Source: Agrococcus carbonis (GTDB lineage Bacteria > Actinomycetota > Actinomycetes > Actinomycetales > Microbacteriaceae). From it: a stretch of 64,000 nucleotides of DNA. Made by a program: the position numbers and the translations under genes. Below are positions 27,434 to 35,900 of this stretch, one piece after another. Below the pieces are notes generated by a model that saw only the letters and a list, made by a program, of their open reading frames with translations, was not told the origin of the DNA and searched no databases. Each line of letters opens with the position of its first letter. Within the stretch, counting starts at the first letter, position 1. The stretch is taken from contig NZ_LT629734.1 in NCBI RefSeq assembly GCF_900104705.1, positions 2,108,001 to 2,172,000 on the forward strand, read 5' to 3'.

Positions 27434-29623
27434 ATGACCGACCCGCGAGAGCAGGGAAGCAACGATGCGGAACCTCAGCAGGTTCACTTGCACCACGAGT
27501 CAGCGGACGCGCACGACCGCATGGGTGGTCACGCAGCCGTAGCGACGAACGGCGTCGCCACAGCCGACGGTCACCGCGATCACACGTCGCACGATGGGCA
27601 CACCGGTGAGGAGGACGGTGGCCACGGCGGTCATGCCGGCCATGGCGACCACGTCGGGCACTTCCGTCGACTGTTCTGGATCATGCTGGCCCTGGCGATC
27701 CCGACCGTCGCGCTCTCGGACATGTTCGCCATGATCCTCGGCTACACGCTGCCGGACATCCCCGGCTTGGACTGGGTCTCCCCGGTGCTCGGCACAGTGA
27801 TGTACGTGTGGGGCGGCAAGCCGTTCCTGACCGGCGCAGTGGGCGAGATGCGGGCGCGCAAGCCCGGCATGATGCTGCTCATCGGGCTTGCGATCACTGT
27901 CGCCTTCATCGCCTCGTGGGGTGCCAGTCTCGGACTGCTGCATCACGAGCTCGACTTCTGGTGGGAGCTCGCGCTCCTGATCGTGATCATGCTGCTCGGG
28001 CACTGGATCGAGATGCGCTCGCTCGCCCAGACCACCAGCGCGCTGGACTCGCTCGCCGCTCTGCTCCCTGATGAGGCCGAGCGCGTGGAAGGCGACAGCG
28101 TCGTCACGGTCAGGCCTGTCGACCTTGCCGTCGGAGATGTCGTCGTCGTACGTCCCGGCGGAAGCGTGCCCGCCGACGGCAGCATCGTCGATGGGCGTGC
28201 TGCCATGGACGAATCCATGGTGACCGGAGAATCGCAGACGGTCACGCGCACGGTCGGCGAGTCCGTCACAGCCGGCACCGTCGCCACCGACTCGGGCCTG
28301 CGTATCGAGGTGACTGCAACCGGTGACGACACCGCCCTCGCGGGCATCCAGCGGTTGGTCACGGATGCGCAGAACTCTTCCTCCCGAGCGCAACGCCTCG
28401 CCGACACCGCCGCCGGATGGTTGTTCTGGTTCGCGCTCGCCGCGGCCGCGATCACCGCGATCGTCTGGTCGCTCGTGGACCTTCCTGACGCAGCAGTCAT
28501 CCGCACCATCACCGTGCTCGTCATCGCCTGCCCCCACGCGCTCGGCCTTGCCATTCCACTTGTGGTCTCCATCGCGACGGAACGTGCCGCCCGCGGCGGC
28601 GTGCTCGTCAAGGATCGCCTCGCGCTCGAGAGCATGCGCACCGTGGACACCGTCCTGTTCGACAAGACCGGCACCCTGACCAAGGGTGAGCCGACGGTGA
28701 CCGACATCGCCGTCGTCGACGGACATGAGCCCGATCACGTGCTTGCCCTGGCCGCGGCGGCTGAGTCCGACAGCGAGCACCCGCTCGCCAAAGCGATCGT
28801 CAGGGCAGCCGAGGCCAAAGATCTCACCGTCCCGCGCAGCCGTGACTTCTCCTCGTCCCCGGCGGTCGGAGTCACCGCGACCGTCGACGGCACGATCGTT
28901 CGCGTCGGCGGCCCGCACCTGCTGACCGAGGAGCGCGCGGAAGAGCTGGATGCCGCGGACCAGTGGCGCACTGATGGGGCGATCATCCTCCACGTCGTGC
29001 AGGACGGCAACGTCATCGGCGCGCTCAAGCTCGCCGATGAGATCCGTGCTGAGTCGCGCGAAGCGATCGAGGCGCTGCACGCGCGTCACGCGCAGGTCGT
29101 CATGATCACAGGGGACGCGGAAGCAGTGGCGCGCTCGGTCGCTGAGGAACTCGGCATCGACCGGTACTTCGCCGGCGTGCGCCCGGAAGACAAAGCCGCG
29201 AAGGTGCAGCAGCTGCAGCACGAGGGCAGGAAGGTCGCGATGGTCGGCGACGGCGTCAACGACGCCCCGGCTCTGGCCCAGGCGGATGTCGGGCTCGCGA
29301 TCGGCGCTGGCACGGATGTCGCGATCGCATCCGCTGGCGTCATCCTCGCGAGCGACGACCCGCGGTCTGTGCTCTCGGTGATCGAGCTCTCCCGGGCTGC
29401 GTATCGAAAGATGAAGCAGAACCTCTGGTGGGCAGCAGGCTACAACCTGCTCTCCGTGCCGCTGGCTGCGGGAGTCCTTGCACCGGTCGGGTTCGTGCTG
29501 CCGATGTCCGTCGGGGCGATCCTGATGTCGCTCTCCACCATCGTCGTGGCGCTGAACGCGCAGCTGCTCCGTCGCCTCGACCTGCGGCCCGAGGCGATGG
29601 CCCGTGCCATCCTTCATCAATGA
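27434..29623 (+). CDS. copB: P1B-type ATPase CopB (CPH type)
   Basis: A 729-residue metal ATPase with a His-rich N-terminus (residues 17-76, no HMA domain) and the CPH ion-binding motif (VIACPHALGLAIPLV) in place of CPC. It also has TGES, DKTGT, a SEHP motif and GDGVNDAPALAQAD. CPH pumps (CopB, P1B-3) are associated with Cu(II)/Cu(I) export. The pairing with a CPC pump in one operon suggests division by oxidation state or by flux. A GAGAGGATGG ribosome site precedes the ATG; the stop overlaps an alternative start of csoR. Confidence 0.95.
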   Translation: MTDPREQGSNDAEPQQVHLHHESADAHDRMGGHAAVATNGVATADGHRDHTSHDGHTGEEDGGHGGHAGHGDHVGHFRRLFWIMLALAIPTVALSDMFAMILGYTLPDIPGLDWVSPVLGTVMYVWGGKPFLTGAVGEMRARKPGMMLLIGLAITVAFIASWGASLGLLHHELDFWWELALLIVIMLLGHWIEMRSLAQTTSALDSLAALLPDEAERVEGDSVVTVRPVDLAVGDVVVVRPGGSVPADGSIVDGRAAMDESMVTGESQTVTRTVGESVTAGTVATDSGLRIEVTATGDDTALAGIQRLVTDAQNSSSRAQRLADTAAGWLFWFALAAAAITAIVWSLVDLPDAAVIRTITVLVIACPHALGLAIPLVVSIATERAARGGVLVKDRLALESMRTVDTVLFDKTGTLTKGEPTVTDIAVVDGHEPDHVLALAAAAESDSEHPLAKAIVRAAEAKDLTVPRSRDFSSSPAVGVTATVDGTIVRVGGPHLLTEERAEELDAADQWRTDGAIILHVVQDGNVIGALKLADEIRAESREAIEALHARHAQVVMITGDAEAVARSVAEELGIDRYFAGVRPEDKAAKVQQLQHEGRKVAMVGDGVNDAPALAQADVGLAIGAGTDVAIASAGVILASDDPRSVLSVIELSRAAYRKMKQNLWWAAGYNLLSVPLAAGVLAPVGFVLPMSVGAILMSLSTIVVALNAQLLRRLDLRPEAMARAILHQ

Positions 29624-29646
29624 GCGCACTCGGACCGGAGGACATC

Positions 29647-29955
29647 ATGAGCACAACGACGGCGGAGACGGCCTGCGAGCACGGCTACATCACCGACAAG
29701 ACCCGGTATTTCTCCCGGCTCCGCCGGATCGAGGGTCAGGCACGCGGGATCCAGCGCATGGTGGACGAGGAGCAGTACTGCATCGACATCCTCACGCAGA
29801 TCTCCGCTCTGACGGGCGCGCTGCAGAACGTCGCTGTCGGATCGCTCGAGGATCACCTGCGTCACTGCGTCGCCGACGCCGCCCGTACCGGCGGCGACGT
29901 CGCCGAGGAGAAGATCCGAGAGGCCTCGCAAGCGATTGGTCGGCTCATCCGCTGA
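29647..29955 (+). CDS. csoR: Copper-sensing repressor CsoR
   Basis: A 102-residue all-helical repressor. The Cu(I) ligands of CsoR are conserved: Cys in EEQYCIDIL, and His plus Cys in HLRHC. The basic N-terminal patch RLRRIEGQARGIQRM is the DNA-binding face. Without copper it should hold the operator at 23429-23445; copper releases it, so it represses its own operon. ATG 29647 follows GGAGG with good spacing. A longer in-frame start at 29620 overlaps the copB stop (ATGA). Confidence 0.95.
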   Translation: MSTTTAETACEHGYITDKTRYFSRLRRIEGQARGIQRMVDEEQYCIDILTQISALTGALQNVAVGSLEDHLRHCVADAARTGGDVAEEKIREASQAIGRLIR

Positions 29956-30055
29956 TGGCTCGTCGGCTCCGGGACGCCGACGACAGCCGCTCGCCGCAGC
30001 GGGGATCGGTGGTGAGGCGGGTGTCGTCCGGGCCGTCTGCTCTGCGGCCCGATGG

Positions 30056-30310
30056 CTACTTCACGAGGCGGTCGAGCAGGAACGTCCCTTCACGCCGACA
30101 GGGCTCTCCCAGCACGGCGCCAGAGTGCGAGGCGAGCCCGTTGCTGCTCGCCAGCGCGGTGAAGATGGCTCGTTGTCCCTCGAGGCCGAGCGTCTCGGTC
30201 TTGCCATCGGTCCACGCGGGCACGATCGACTCCAGGATCTCGGGGCTCGTCTCGGCCAGCCAGTGCTCCGCGCTGAAGGTGTCGTCAGCAGTTCGTGTGG
30301 CGCGCGCCGG
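30056..30310 (-). pseudogene. Truncated gene remnant at the island's right border
   Basis: The minus-strand frame ending at 30056 encodes about 80 residues with natural-looking composition: AEHWLAETSPEILESIVPAW, then EGQRAIFTALASSNGLASHS and a tail TFLLDRLVK-stop. Upstream the frame continues only into low-complexity sequence belonging to the femAB promoter region, with no plausible start. I do not recognise the family. It is best read as the C-terminal end of a gene cut at the junction. No other feature is apparent in 29956-30422. Confidence 0.45.
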
Positions 30311-30422
30311 CCGACCACCGGTGCCTGCGCCGGTACCATCGATAGCGGTGCCGTGAGCACCGCATCCACTCACCGCATCCACTCCCCAGACCCACCCCCA
30401 GACGCACCCAGAGAGCGAGCGC

Positions 30423-31490
30423 ATGAGCAGCACCGCCGCCAGCGAGCCGAAGCCCGCGAAGGCCACCGACGGCGCCGCCTGGGACGCGCAGGTGCTCGAG
30501 GGGCAGAGCCGCGCGCACTACATGCAGTCGGATGCGTGGGCCCGCACGCGCGAGGAGAGCCCCTGGAAGGCGCTGCGCGACGTCGTCACCGTGCCGACGG
30601 CGGGCGGGGGCAGCCGCGAGCTGCCGATCCAGCTCTTCGAGCGCAGCGCGCCGCTCGCGGGCCGCATCCTGTTCCTGCCGCGCGTCTCCGGCATCGACGC
30701 CGCCGCGGTCGACGCGATCACGGCGCGAGCGAAGGCCTACCCGAAGCGCTGGCTCGGGCTCAAGATGGAGACGTTCCAGGCCGAGGACCCCGAGCTCATC
30801 GCCGCCTTCGAGCGGAACGGCTGGGTGCCCGCCGCGTCGAGCCAGTACCAGCACGCGGTCGCCGTCGACCTGACGGGCTCGCTCGACGAGGTCGCGGCCC
30901 GCTTCAAGAAGCGCGCCCGCAACTCCTACCGTGCGGCCGAGAACAAGTTCGGCGTGACGGTGCACAAGACGGAGATGACGCCCGAGAACGAGGCGGAGAT
31001 GCACCGCCTCATCGGCGAGACGAAGGTGCGCTCGGGCGGCTACTTCCGCCACCCCGAGTACTTCCAGCGCATCTGGGACGTCTACAAGACCGTCGGGCAG
31101 GGCTACTTCTACGTCGCCGAGTACGAGGGCGAGGTGCAGTCGATGGCGTTCGTCATCCGCTTCGGCGACACCGCCTGGTACAAGGACGCGGGCAGCATCC
31201 GCGAGAACGCGAAGATCTTCGCGCCCTACCTCATGCAGTGGAAGATCATGCAGGATCTCCACGCCGACGGCGTCACGCTCTACGAGCTCGCGAACATCCC
31301 CGACCCGGCCGAGTGGGAGACGAGCGACATCAAGGGGCTCTACACGTTCAAGACGGCGTGGGCGCCCGAGCCGGTCAAGTACATGCCGACGTACGAGCTG
31401 CCGCTCGGCCGCGGCTTCGCGCTGTGGCACAAGGCGGGCCGCTGGCTGCGCGCCGTCTACACGCGGCGCACCGGCGACGCCTGGTACTGA
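30423..31490 (+). CDS. FemAB-family peptidoglycan bridge aminoacyltransferase
   Basis: A 355-residue member of the FemA/FemB/FmhB family, which uses aminoacyl-tRNA to add interpeptide-bridge residues to lipid II. It has two GNAT-like halves. Key family segments are a basic helix FKKRARNSYRAAENKFGV near residue 160, then GQGYFYVAEYEGEVQSMAFV and WYKDAGSIRENAKIFAPYLMQ, and the C-terminal GLYTFKTAWAPEPV. The GC bias returns to that of the core genome here. The GAGAG before the ATG is a weak ribosome site. The added amino acid cannot be predicted from sequence alone. Confidence 0.9.
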   Translation: MSSTAASEPKPAKATDGAAWDAQVLEGQSRAHYMQSDAWARTREESPWKALRDVVTVPTAGGGSRELPIQLFERSAPLAGRILFLPRVSGIDAAAVDAITARAKAYPKRWLGLKMETFQAEDPELIAAFERNGWVPAASSQYQHAVAVDLTGSLDEVAARFKKRARNSYRAAENKFGVTVHKTEMTPENEAEMHRLIGETKVRSGGYFRHPEYFQRIWDVYKTVGQGYFYVAEYEGEVQSMAFVIRFGDTAWYKDAGSIRENAKIFAPYLMQWKIMQDLHADGVTLYELANIPDPAEWETSDIKGLYTFKTAWAPEPVKYMPTYELPLGRGFALWHKAGRWLRAVYTRRTGDAWY

Positions 31491-31549
31491 GCCGCGCTGC
31501 GCCGCCCAGGCGACGGCCCGCCTCGCGCGGGCCGGGCTGGGGCGGGGGC

Positions 31550-31665
31550 GTGGTCACGACGCGCCGTCGCGGGCGGGCGTGGTCACGACGCGCCGTGGCC
31601 CGTGCGGAGGGTGGTCACGACACGCCGCACCCGGCGCGGCCGACGCGGCGTGTCGTGACCACCCT
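31550..31665. repeat. GTGGTCACGACRCGCCG repeat cluster with 21-bp inverted repeat
   Basis: Three direct copies of GTGGTCACGACRCGCCG (31550-31566, 31579-31595, 31611-31627) and one inverted copy (31646-31662). The last direct and the inverted copy form a perfect 21-bp stem (31608-31628 with 31645-31665, 16-nt loop). Lying between convergent genes, it should act as a bidirectional terminator. Confidence 0.8.
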
Positions 31666-31694
31666 CACCACCCTCGCGCCTGCCGCCCTCGCGC

Positions 31695-32618
31695 TCAGTA
31701 GGCGGGCTCGAGGCGCATCTGGCGCGTCTGCAGCCACAGCAGCGGGTCGAACGAGACGTAGTCGCTGTTCTTCAGCTCGAGGTGCAGGTGCGGGCCGGTC
31801 GAGCGGCCGCTGCTGCCGAGCTGCCCGATGACGGTCGTCACGTCGACCACCTGGCCGACCTCGACCTGGATCGAGCCGGGCAGCATGTGGCCGTACCAGG
31901 ACTGCACGAACTGGCCGTCGACGTTGTGGTCGATGAAGACCGAGTAGCCGCCGCCGCCCGGGTTGTCGCCGTAGAACACCTCGGAGACGACGCCGTTCGC
32001 GATCGGGCGGATGGGCTGACCCGATGCGAGCGGGAAGTCGGTGCCGCCGTGGAAGCCGCCGGAGCGGTAGCCGAACCCGCTCGAGACGGGCAGCTGCGCG
32101 ACGTCGGGGAACGGCGTCTGCACCACCGAGGTCTCGAGCATCGACCACGTGCGCGGGAAGGCCGGCGAGCCGCCGTAGGACGAGCCGCGGGGCTCGCTGT
32201 TCGCGACGGCCTGCAGCTCGGCGAGCCGCTCGGGCGACAGCGCGCCGTCGGCGACCGGCGGCGCGACGGGCTCGGGCGGCGCCTCGTGCACGACGATGTC
32301 GTCGCGCACGAACGCCGTGGCCGACTCCGCGCCGTGCGGCTCGAGCTGCTGCGGGTCGAGCGCCTGCGCCTCCGGCTCGAGCATCGCGATCTCGGGATGC
32401 AGCTCGTCCGTCACCTGCACGGCGGCGGCGGGCAGCGAGGGCACGAGCACGAGGGTCGCGGTCAGCAGCAGCGACGCGCCCGCGGTGACCTTCCGCACGA
32501 GCCGTCTCGTGCCGGCGGCGGCTGCGGGGGCCGGCAGCGCGCCCTGGGCGAGGGCGCGGCCGGCGTCGGCGGAGCGGCGGGTGCGGGCAGGGCGGGCGGA
32601 TCGGATCGGGTAGCGCAT
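31695..32618 (-). CDS. Secreted M23 (LytM) family metallopeptidase
   Basis: A 307-residue exported protein. Basic N-terminus, membrane/signal segment at about residues 42-66 (ASLLLTATLVLVPSLPAAA), a Pro/Glu linker, and a C-terminal LytM domain from about 180. The zinc ligands appear as GGFHGGTDFP and GPHLHLEL, both motifs intact, so it should be an active peptidoglycan endopeptidase. An open frame extends to 32702, but MRYPIRSARPARTRRS at 32618 begins a more plausible N-terminus. A GTGAC-N6-ATAAC repeat about 145 nt upstream links it to the NlpC/P60 genes. Confidence 0.9.
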   Translation of the reverse strand: MRYPIRSARPARTRRSADAGRALAQGALPAPAAAAGTRRLVRKVTAGASLLLTATLVLVPSLPAAAVQVTDELHPEIAMLEPEAQALDPQQLEPHGAESATAFVRDDIVVHEAPPEPVAPPVADGALSPERLAELQAVANSEPRGSSYGGSPAFPRTWSMLETSVVQTPFPDVAQLPVSSGFGYRSGGFHGGTDFPLASGQPIRPIANGVVSEVFYGDNPGGGGYSVFIDHNVDGQFVQSWYGHMLPGSIQVEVGQVVDVTTVIGQLGSSGRSTGPHLHLELKNSDYVSFDPLLWLQTRQMRLEPAY

Positions 32619-32751
32619 CACGCGGGAGATGGTCCTCAGTGTCGGGTCTGGGTCTTGCGGGCCTCGGGCGCGACCCCGACCAGCGCACGAGCGTCCGAGC
32701 ACCTTCCCGCGGCGCGGGAGCGGGGTGCGCTCACGGCACGTCCAGCCATCA

Positions 32752-32778
32752 AAGGTAACAACGTTATAACGATGTCAC
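32752..32778 (-). promoter_or_regulatory. Direct repeat GTGAC-N6-ATAAC (MtrA-like site)
   Basis: On the minus strand GTGAC (32778-32774) and ATAAC (32767-32763) are 11 nt apart; a third pentamer position is degenerate. Because the core GTTATAAC is palindromic, the plus strand also reads GTAAC-N6-ATAAC (32755-32770). It sits in the divergent region between the M23 gene and the large helicase-like gene. Confidence 0.55.
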
Positions 32779-32907
32779 AAGGGTGAGGGCGGGATGCGGT
32801 GGCCCGCCGAGGGCGCGATCCGGCCCGCGCGCGGGGTCGGCGCGCGATTCTGCGCCTGCCCGCAGTGTCACCCGGCCCGGCGCGCAGAGCGCGGCTATCG
32901 TGACTGC

Positions 32908-35900
32908 GTGCGCGAAGAAGAGATCGAGATCCAGGCCGACACGCCCGTCGACCCTGCGGCGCGCGACACCCGCGAGCTCGACGCGGACGAGCCGGTGACC
33001 GGCGACGCCCACCCGTCGAGCGCCCCCGGTCCCGACCGTTCGCTCACCGCGCCCTCGGTCCCCGCGCCCGAGCCGCAGCCGGCCAAGCGCGAGGGCGAGT
33101 GGGAGGCGTGGGCGGAGGCGCTGCGCCGCGTCGGCGGACGCAGCCCCCTGACCGACTTCATCGACACGACCGCGACGCGCATCGAGCTCTCCACGACGCA
33201 TCCCGGCGGGCTCGCGCAGTTCATCACCGGCCGCCCGACGGCCCTCTCGAGCCTCATCCGCGACGACCTGGCGCTGCGCGCCGCGCGCGGCGCCGCCGCC
33301 GCGATCGCCTCGAAGGGCGTCGAGCTCGCCGCCGCCCGCTCGATCGACGCCGTGCACCTCGGCATCGGCATGGCCCGCTTCCCGCACACGGGCCGCGACG
33401 GCGCGGTGCGCGAGATCTACGGGCCCGTGCTGCTGCGCCCGCTCGTCGTGCGCCGCCGCGGCCGCGACTTCGAGCTGCAGCTGCTCGGCCGTCCCTTCGT
33501 CAACCCAAGGCTCGCGAGCCTGCTGCGCGGCCACCACGGCGTGCGGCTCGACGAGCGCCAGCTGGTCGAGCTCGGCTCCGGCGAGGGCACGTTCACCCCC
33601 AACGCGGTGCTCGACGCGCTGCGGCAGGCCGCGGCGCACGTGCCGGGCTTCACCGTCGAGGCGCGGCTCCTCGCGTCGACCTTCGCCGACGTGGGCGAGC
33701 CGATGGCCGCCGACCTGCAGCAGCAGGAGCACGACGTGCTGGATGCGGTGCGCGGCGACGAGCAGGCGGCCTGGCGGCTGCGCGAGGGCCGCAGTGGCAT
33801 CGACGAGACGCCGCAGGACGAGCGCGATCCCGAGATCGACCGGCTCGTGCTCGACGCCGACGGCGAGCAGGACGCGGTGATCGCCGAGGCCGCCGCCGGC
33901 AACTCGCTCGTCGTCGAGGCGCTGCCCGGCACGGGCCTCACGCAGACGCTCGTGAACGTCATCGCGGCGCTCGTGGGCGACGACAAGCGCGTGCTCGTCG
34001 TGAGCCCCCGCCGCGCGACGCTCCGCGACATCGCCGACCGGCTCGCCGCGACGAAGCTCGAGGCGCTCGCGGTCTCCGAGGCGACGCTGCGCCGCGACCT
34101 CATCGCGGCGATCCGCCGGATCGAGGGCAGCGCGCGCCCCGACACCGCCGAGATCGACGAGGCGATGCTGCGCCTGCGGAAGGTGCTGCTCGACTACCGC
34201 GCCGCCCTGCAGCGCGTCGACCCCGAGCTGCACGTGAGCGTGCTCGACGCGCTCAAGGAGCTCAGCCGCCTCTCGATGCTGCCGACGCCGCCGTCGACCC
34301 GCGCGCGGCTCAGCGAGGAGGCCACGCGCCGGCTCGCGACCGACCGCCCGCGCGTCGCCGCGACGATGCGGAAGGCCGCCCAGCTCGGGCAGTTCCGCTA
34401 CGGCCCGAGCGACACCCCCTGGTACGGGGCGTCCTTCGAGACGAGCGCCGACGCATCCGCCGCCTTCGAGGATGCGAAGGCGCTCGCCGACGGCGACCTG
34501 CAGGCGCTGCTGAAGCAGGCGAAGGAGGTCGTGGGCGCCACGAAGCTGCGGCCCGCCGCGACGCTCGCCGAGCTCGGCATCCAGGTGGCGCTGCTCACCG
34601 ACGTGCGCGCGACGCTCGACGTGATGACGCCGGCGATCTACGACCGGCCGCTCGGCGAGCTCATCACCGCGACCGGCCCGCGCCGCGAGGCGCTGCAGTC
34701 GCTCGGCGCGATGCAGCGGCGGCGCCTCAAGAAGCTCGCCGAGGAGTACGTGCGGCCCGGCGCTCACGTGCCCGACCTGCACGACGTGCTCACCGCCGCG
34801 CAGCAGCAGCGGCGGCTCTGGGCGCGGTTCGCCCCCGACGGCTCGATCCCGACCGTGCCCGCGGGCCTCGCGGCGCTCGACGCGCGCCTGCGCGACGTCG
34901 TGCGGCGCCTCGACCACCTCGATGCGGCGCTGCGTCCCGACGTGCGCAGCGTCGACCTGTCGCCCGCCGACCTCACCGAGCGGGTGGCCGAGCTCGCCGC
35001 GCCGAGCGATGCGCTGCAGAACATCCAGGAGCGGGCCGAGCTCATGGCGTCGATCGAGCGCCTCGAGCTCGACGCGCTGCTGACCGACCTCGCCGACCGG
35101 CACGTCGCCGACGACCAGGTCGAGCACGAGCTCGACCTCGCGTGGTGGCAGTCGGCGCTGCAGTCGATGCTCGGCCGCGAGCGCGCGCTGCTGCGCGGCA
35201 ACACCGAGGTGCTGCGCCGCCTCGAGCAGGACTTCGCGCTCGTCGACGAGGCGCACGTCGACGCCTCGAGCGCGCGCCTCGCGCACCAGATCGCCCAGCA
35301 GTGGCGACTCGCCGTCGACGACCACCAGGGCGAGGCGGATGCCCTGCGGCGCCTCATCAAGGCCGGTCCCGTCGACGCCGACGAGCTGCAGCGCGTCGCC
35401 GGGCACCTCACCCGCTCGCTCGCGCCCGTGTGGCTCGCGTCGCCGTACGACCTGCACCGGGTGCCCAAGCGCATCCCCTTCGACGCCGTGCTGATCGCCG
35501 ACGCGGGGGCGATCACGATCGCCGAGGCCGCGGGCGCGATCAGCCGCGCGCGCCAGGTGATCGCGGTCGGCGACTCGGCGACGCAGACCCCGGCGCCCTT
35601 CGACGTCGGCATCTCGGCGCTCGGCATCCGCCCGAGCGAGGAGCTCGCGACGCCCGACGAGCTGCACGCCGAGTCGGCGCTCTCGCGGCTCGGCGCCGTG
35701 CTGCCGAAGCTGCACCTGACCCGCTCGTACCGCACGGGCGGCGCCGACCTCGTGACCGCCGTGAACGAGCGCTTCTACGAGGGCCGCATCGACGCGCTGC
35801 CGTGGGCGGGCGCCTACCTCGGCCACGCGTCGCTCACCGCCTCGGTCGTCCAGGGCGCCTACGGGCTGCCCGAGCAGGGCGCCGCGACGGTCGAGAGCCC

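Larger units (their letters stand above)
19832..30310. mobile_element. Putative copper-resistance genomic island at tRNA-Arg
   Basis: Between tRNA-Arg(CCT) and the FemAB gene every recognisable product relates to copper or is decayed. The DNA looks less extreme in GC and codon bias than its flanks: more GAT, GCA, TGT and CTG-ending contexts, and fewer GCGCGC-rich runs. It contains fragments at its centre and right end. I found no integrase, transposase or copy of the tRNA 3' end at the right side, so this is an old, immobile insertion or simply an accessory block. The right boundary (around 30.3 kb) is approximate. Confidence 0.5.

Noticed and set aside
29956..30422. attR copy of the tRNA-Arg 3' end
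   Set aside because: No recognisable match to the T-arm/acceptor sequence was seen in this interval.
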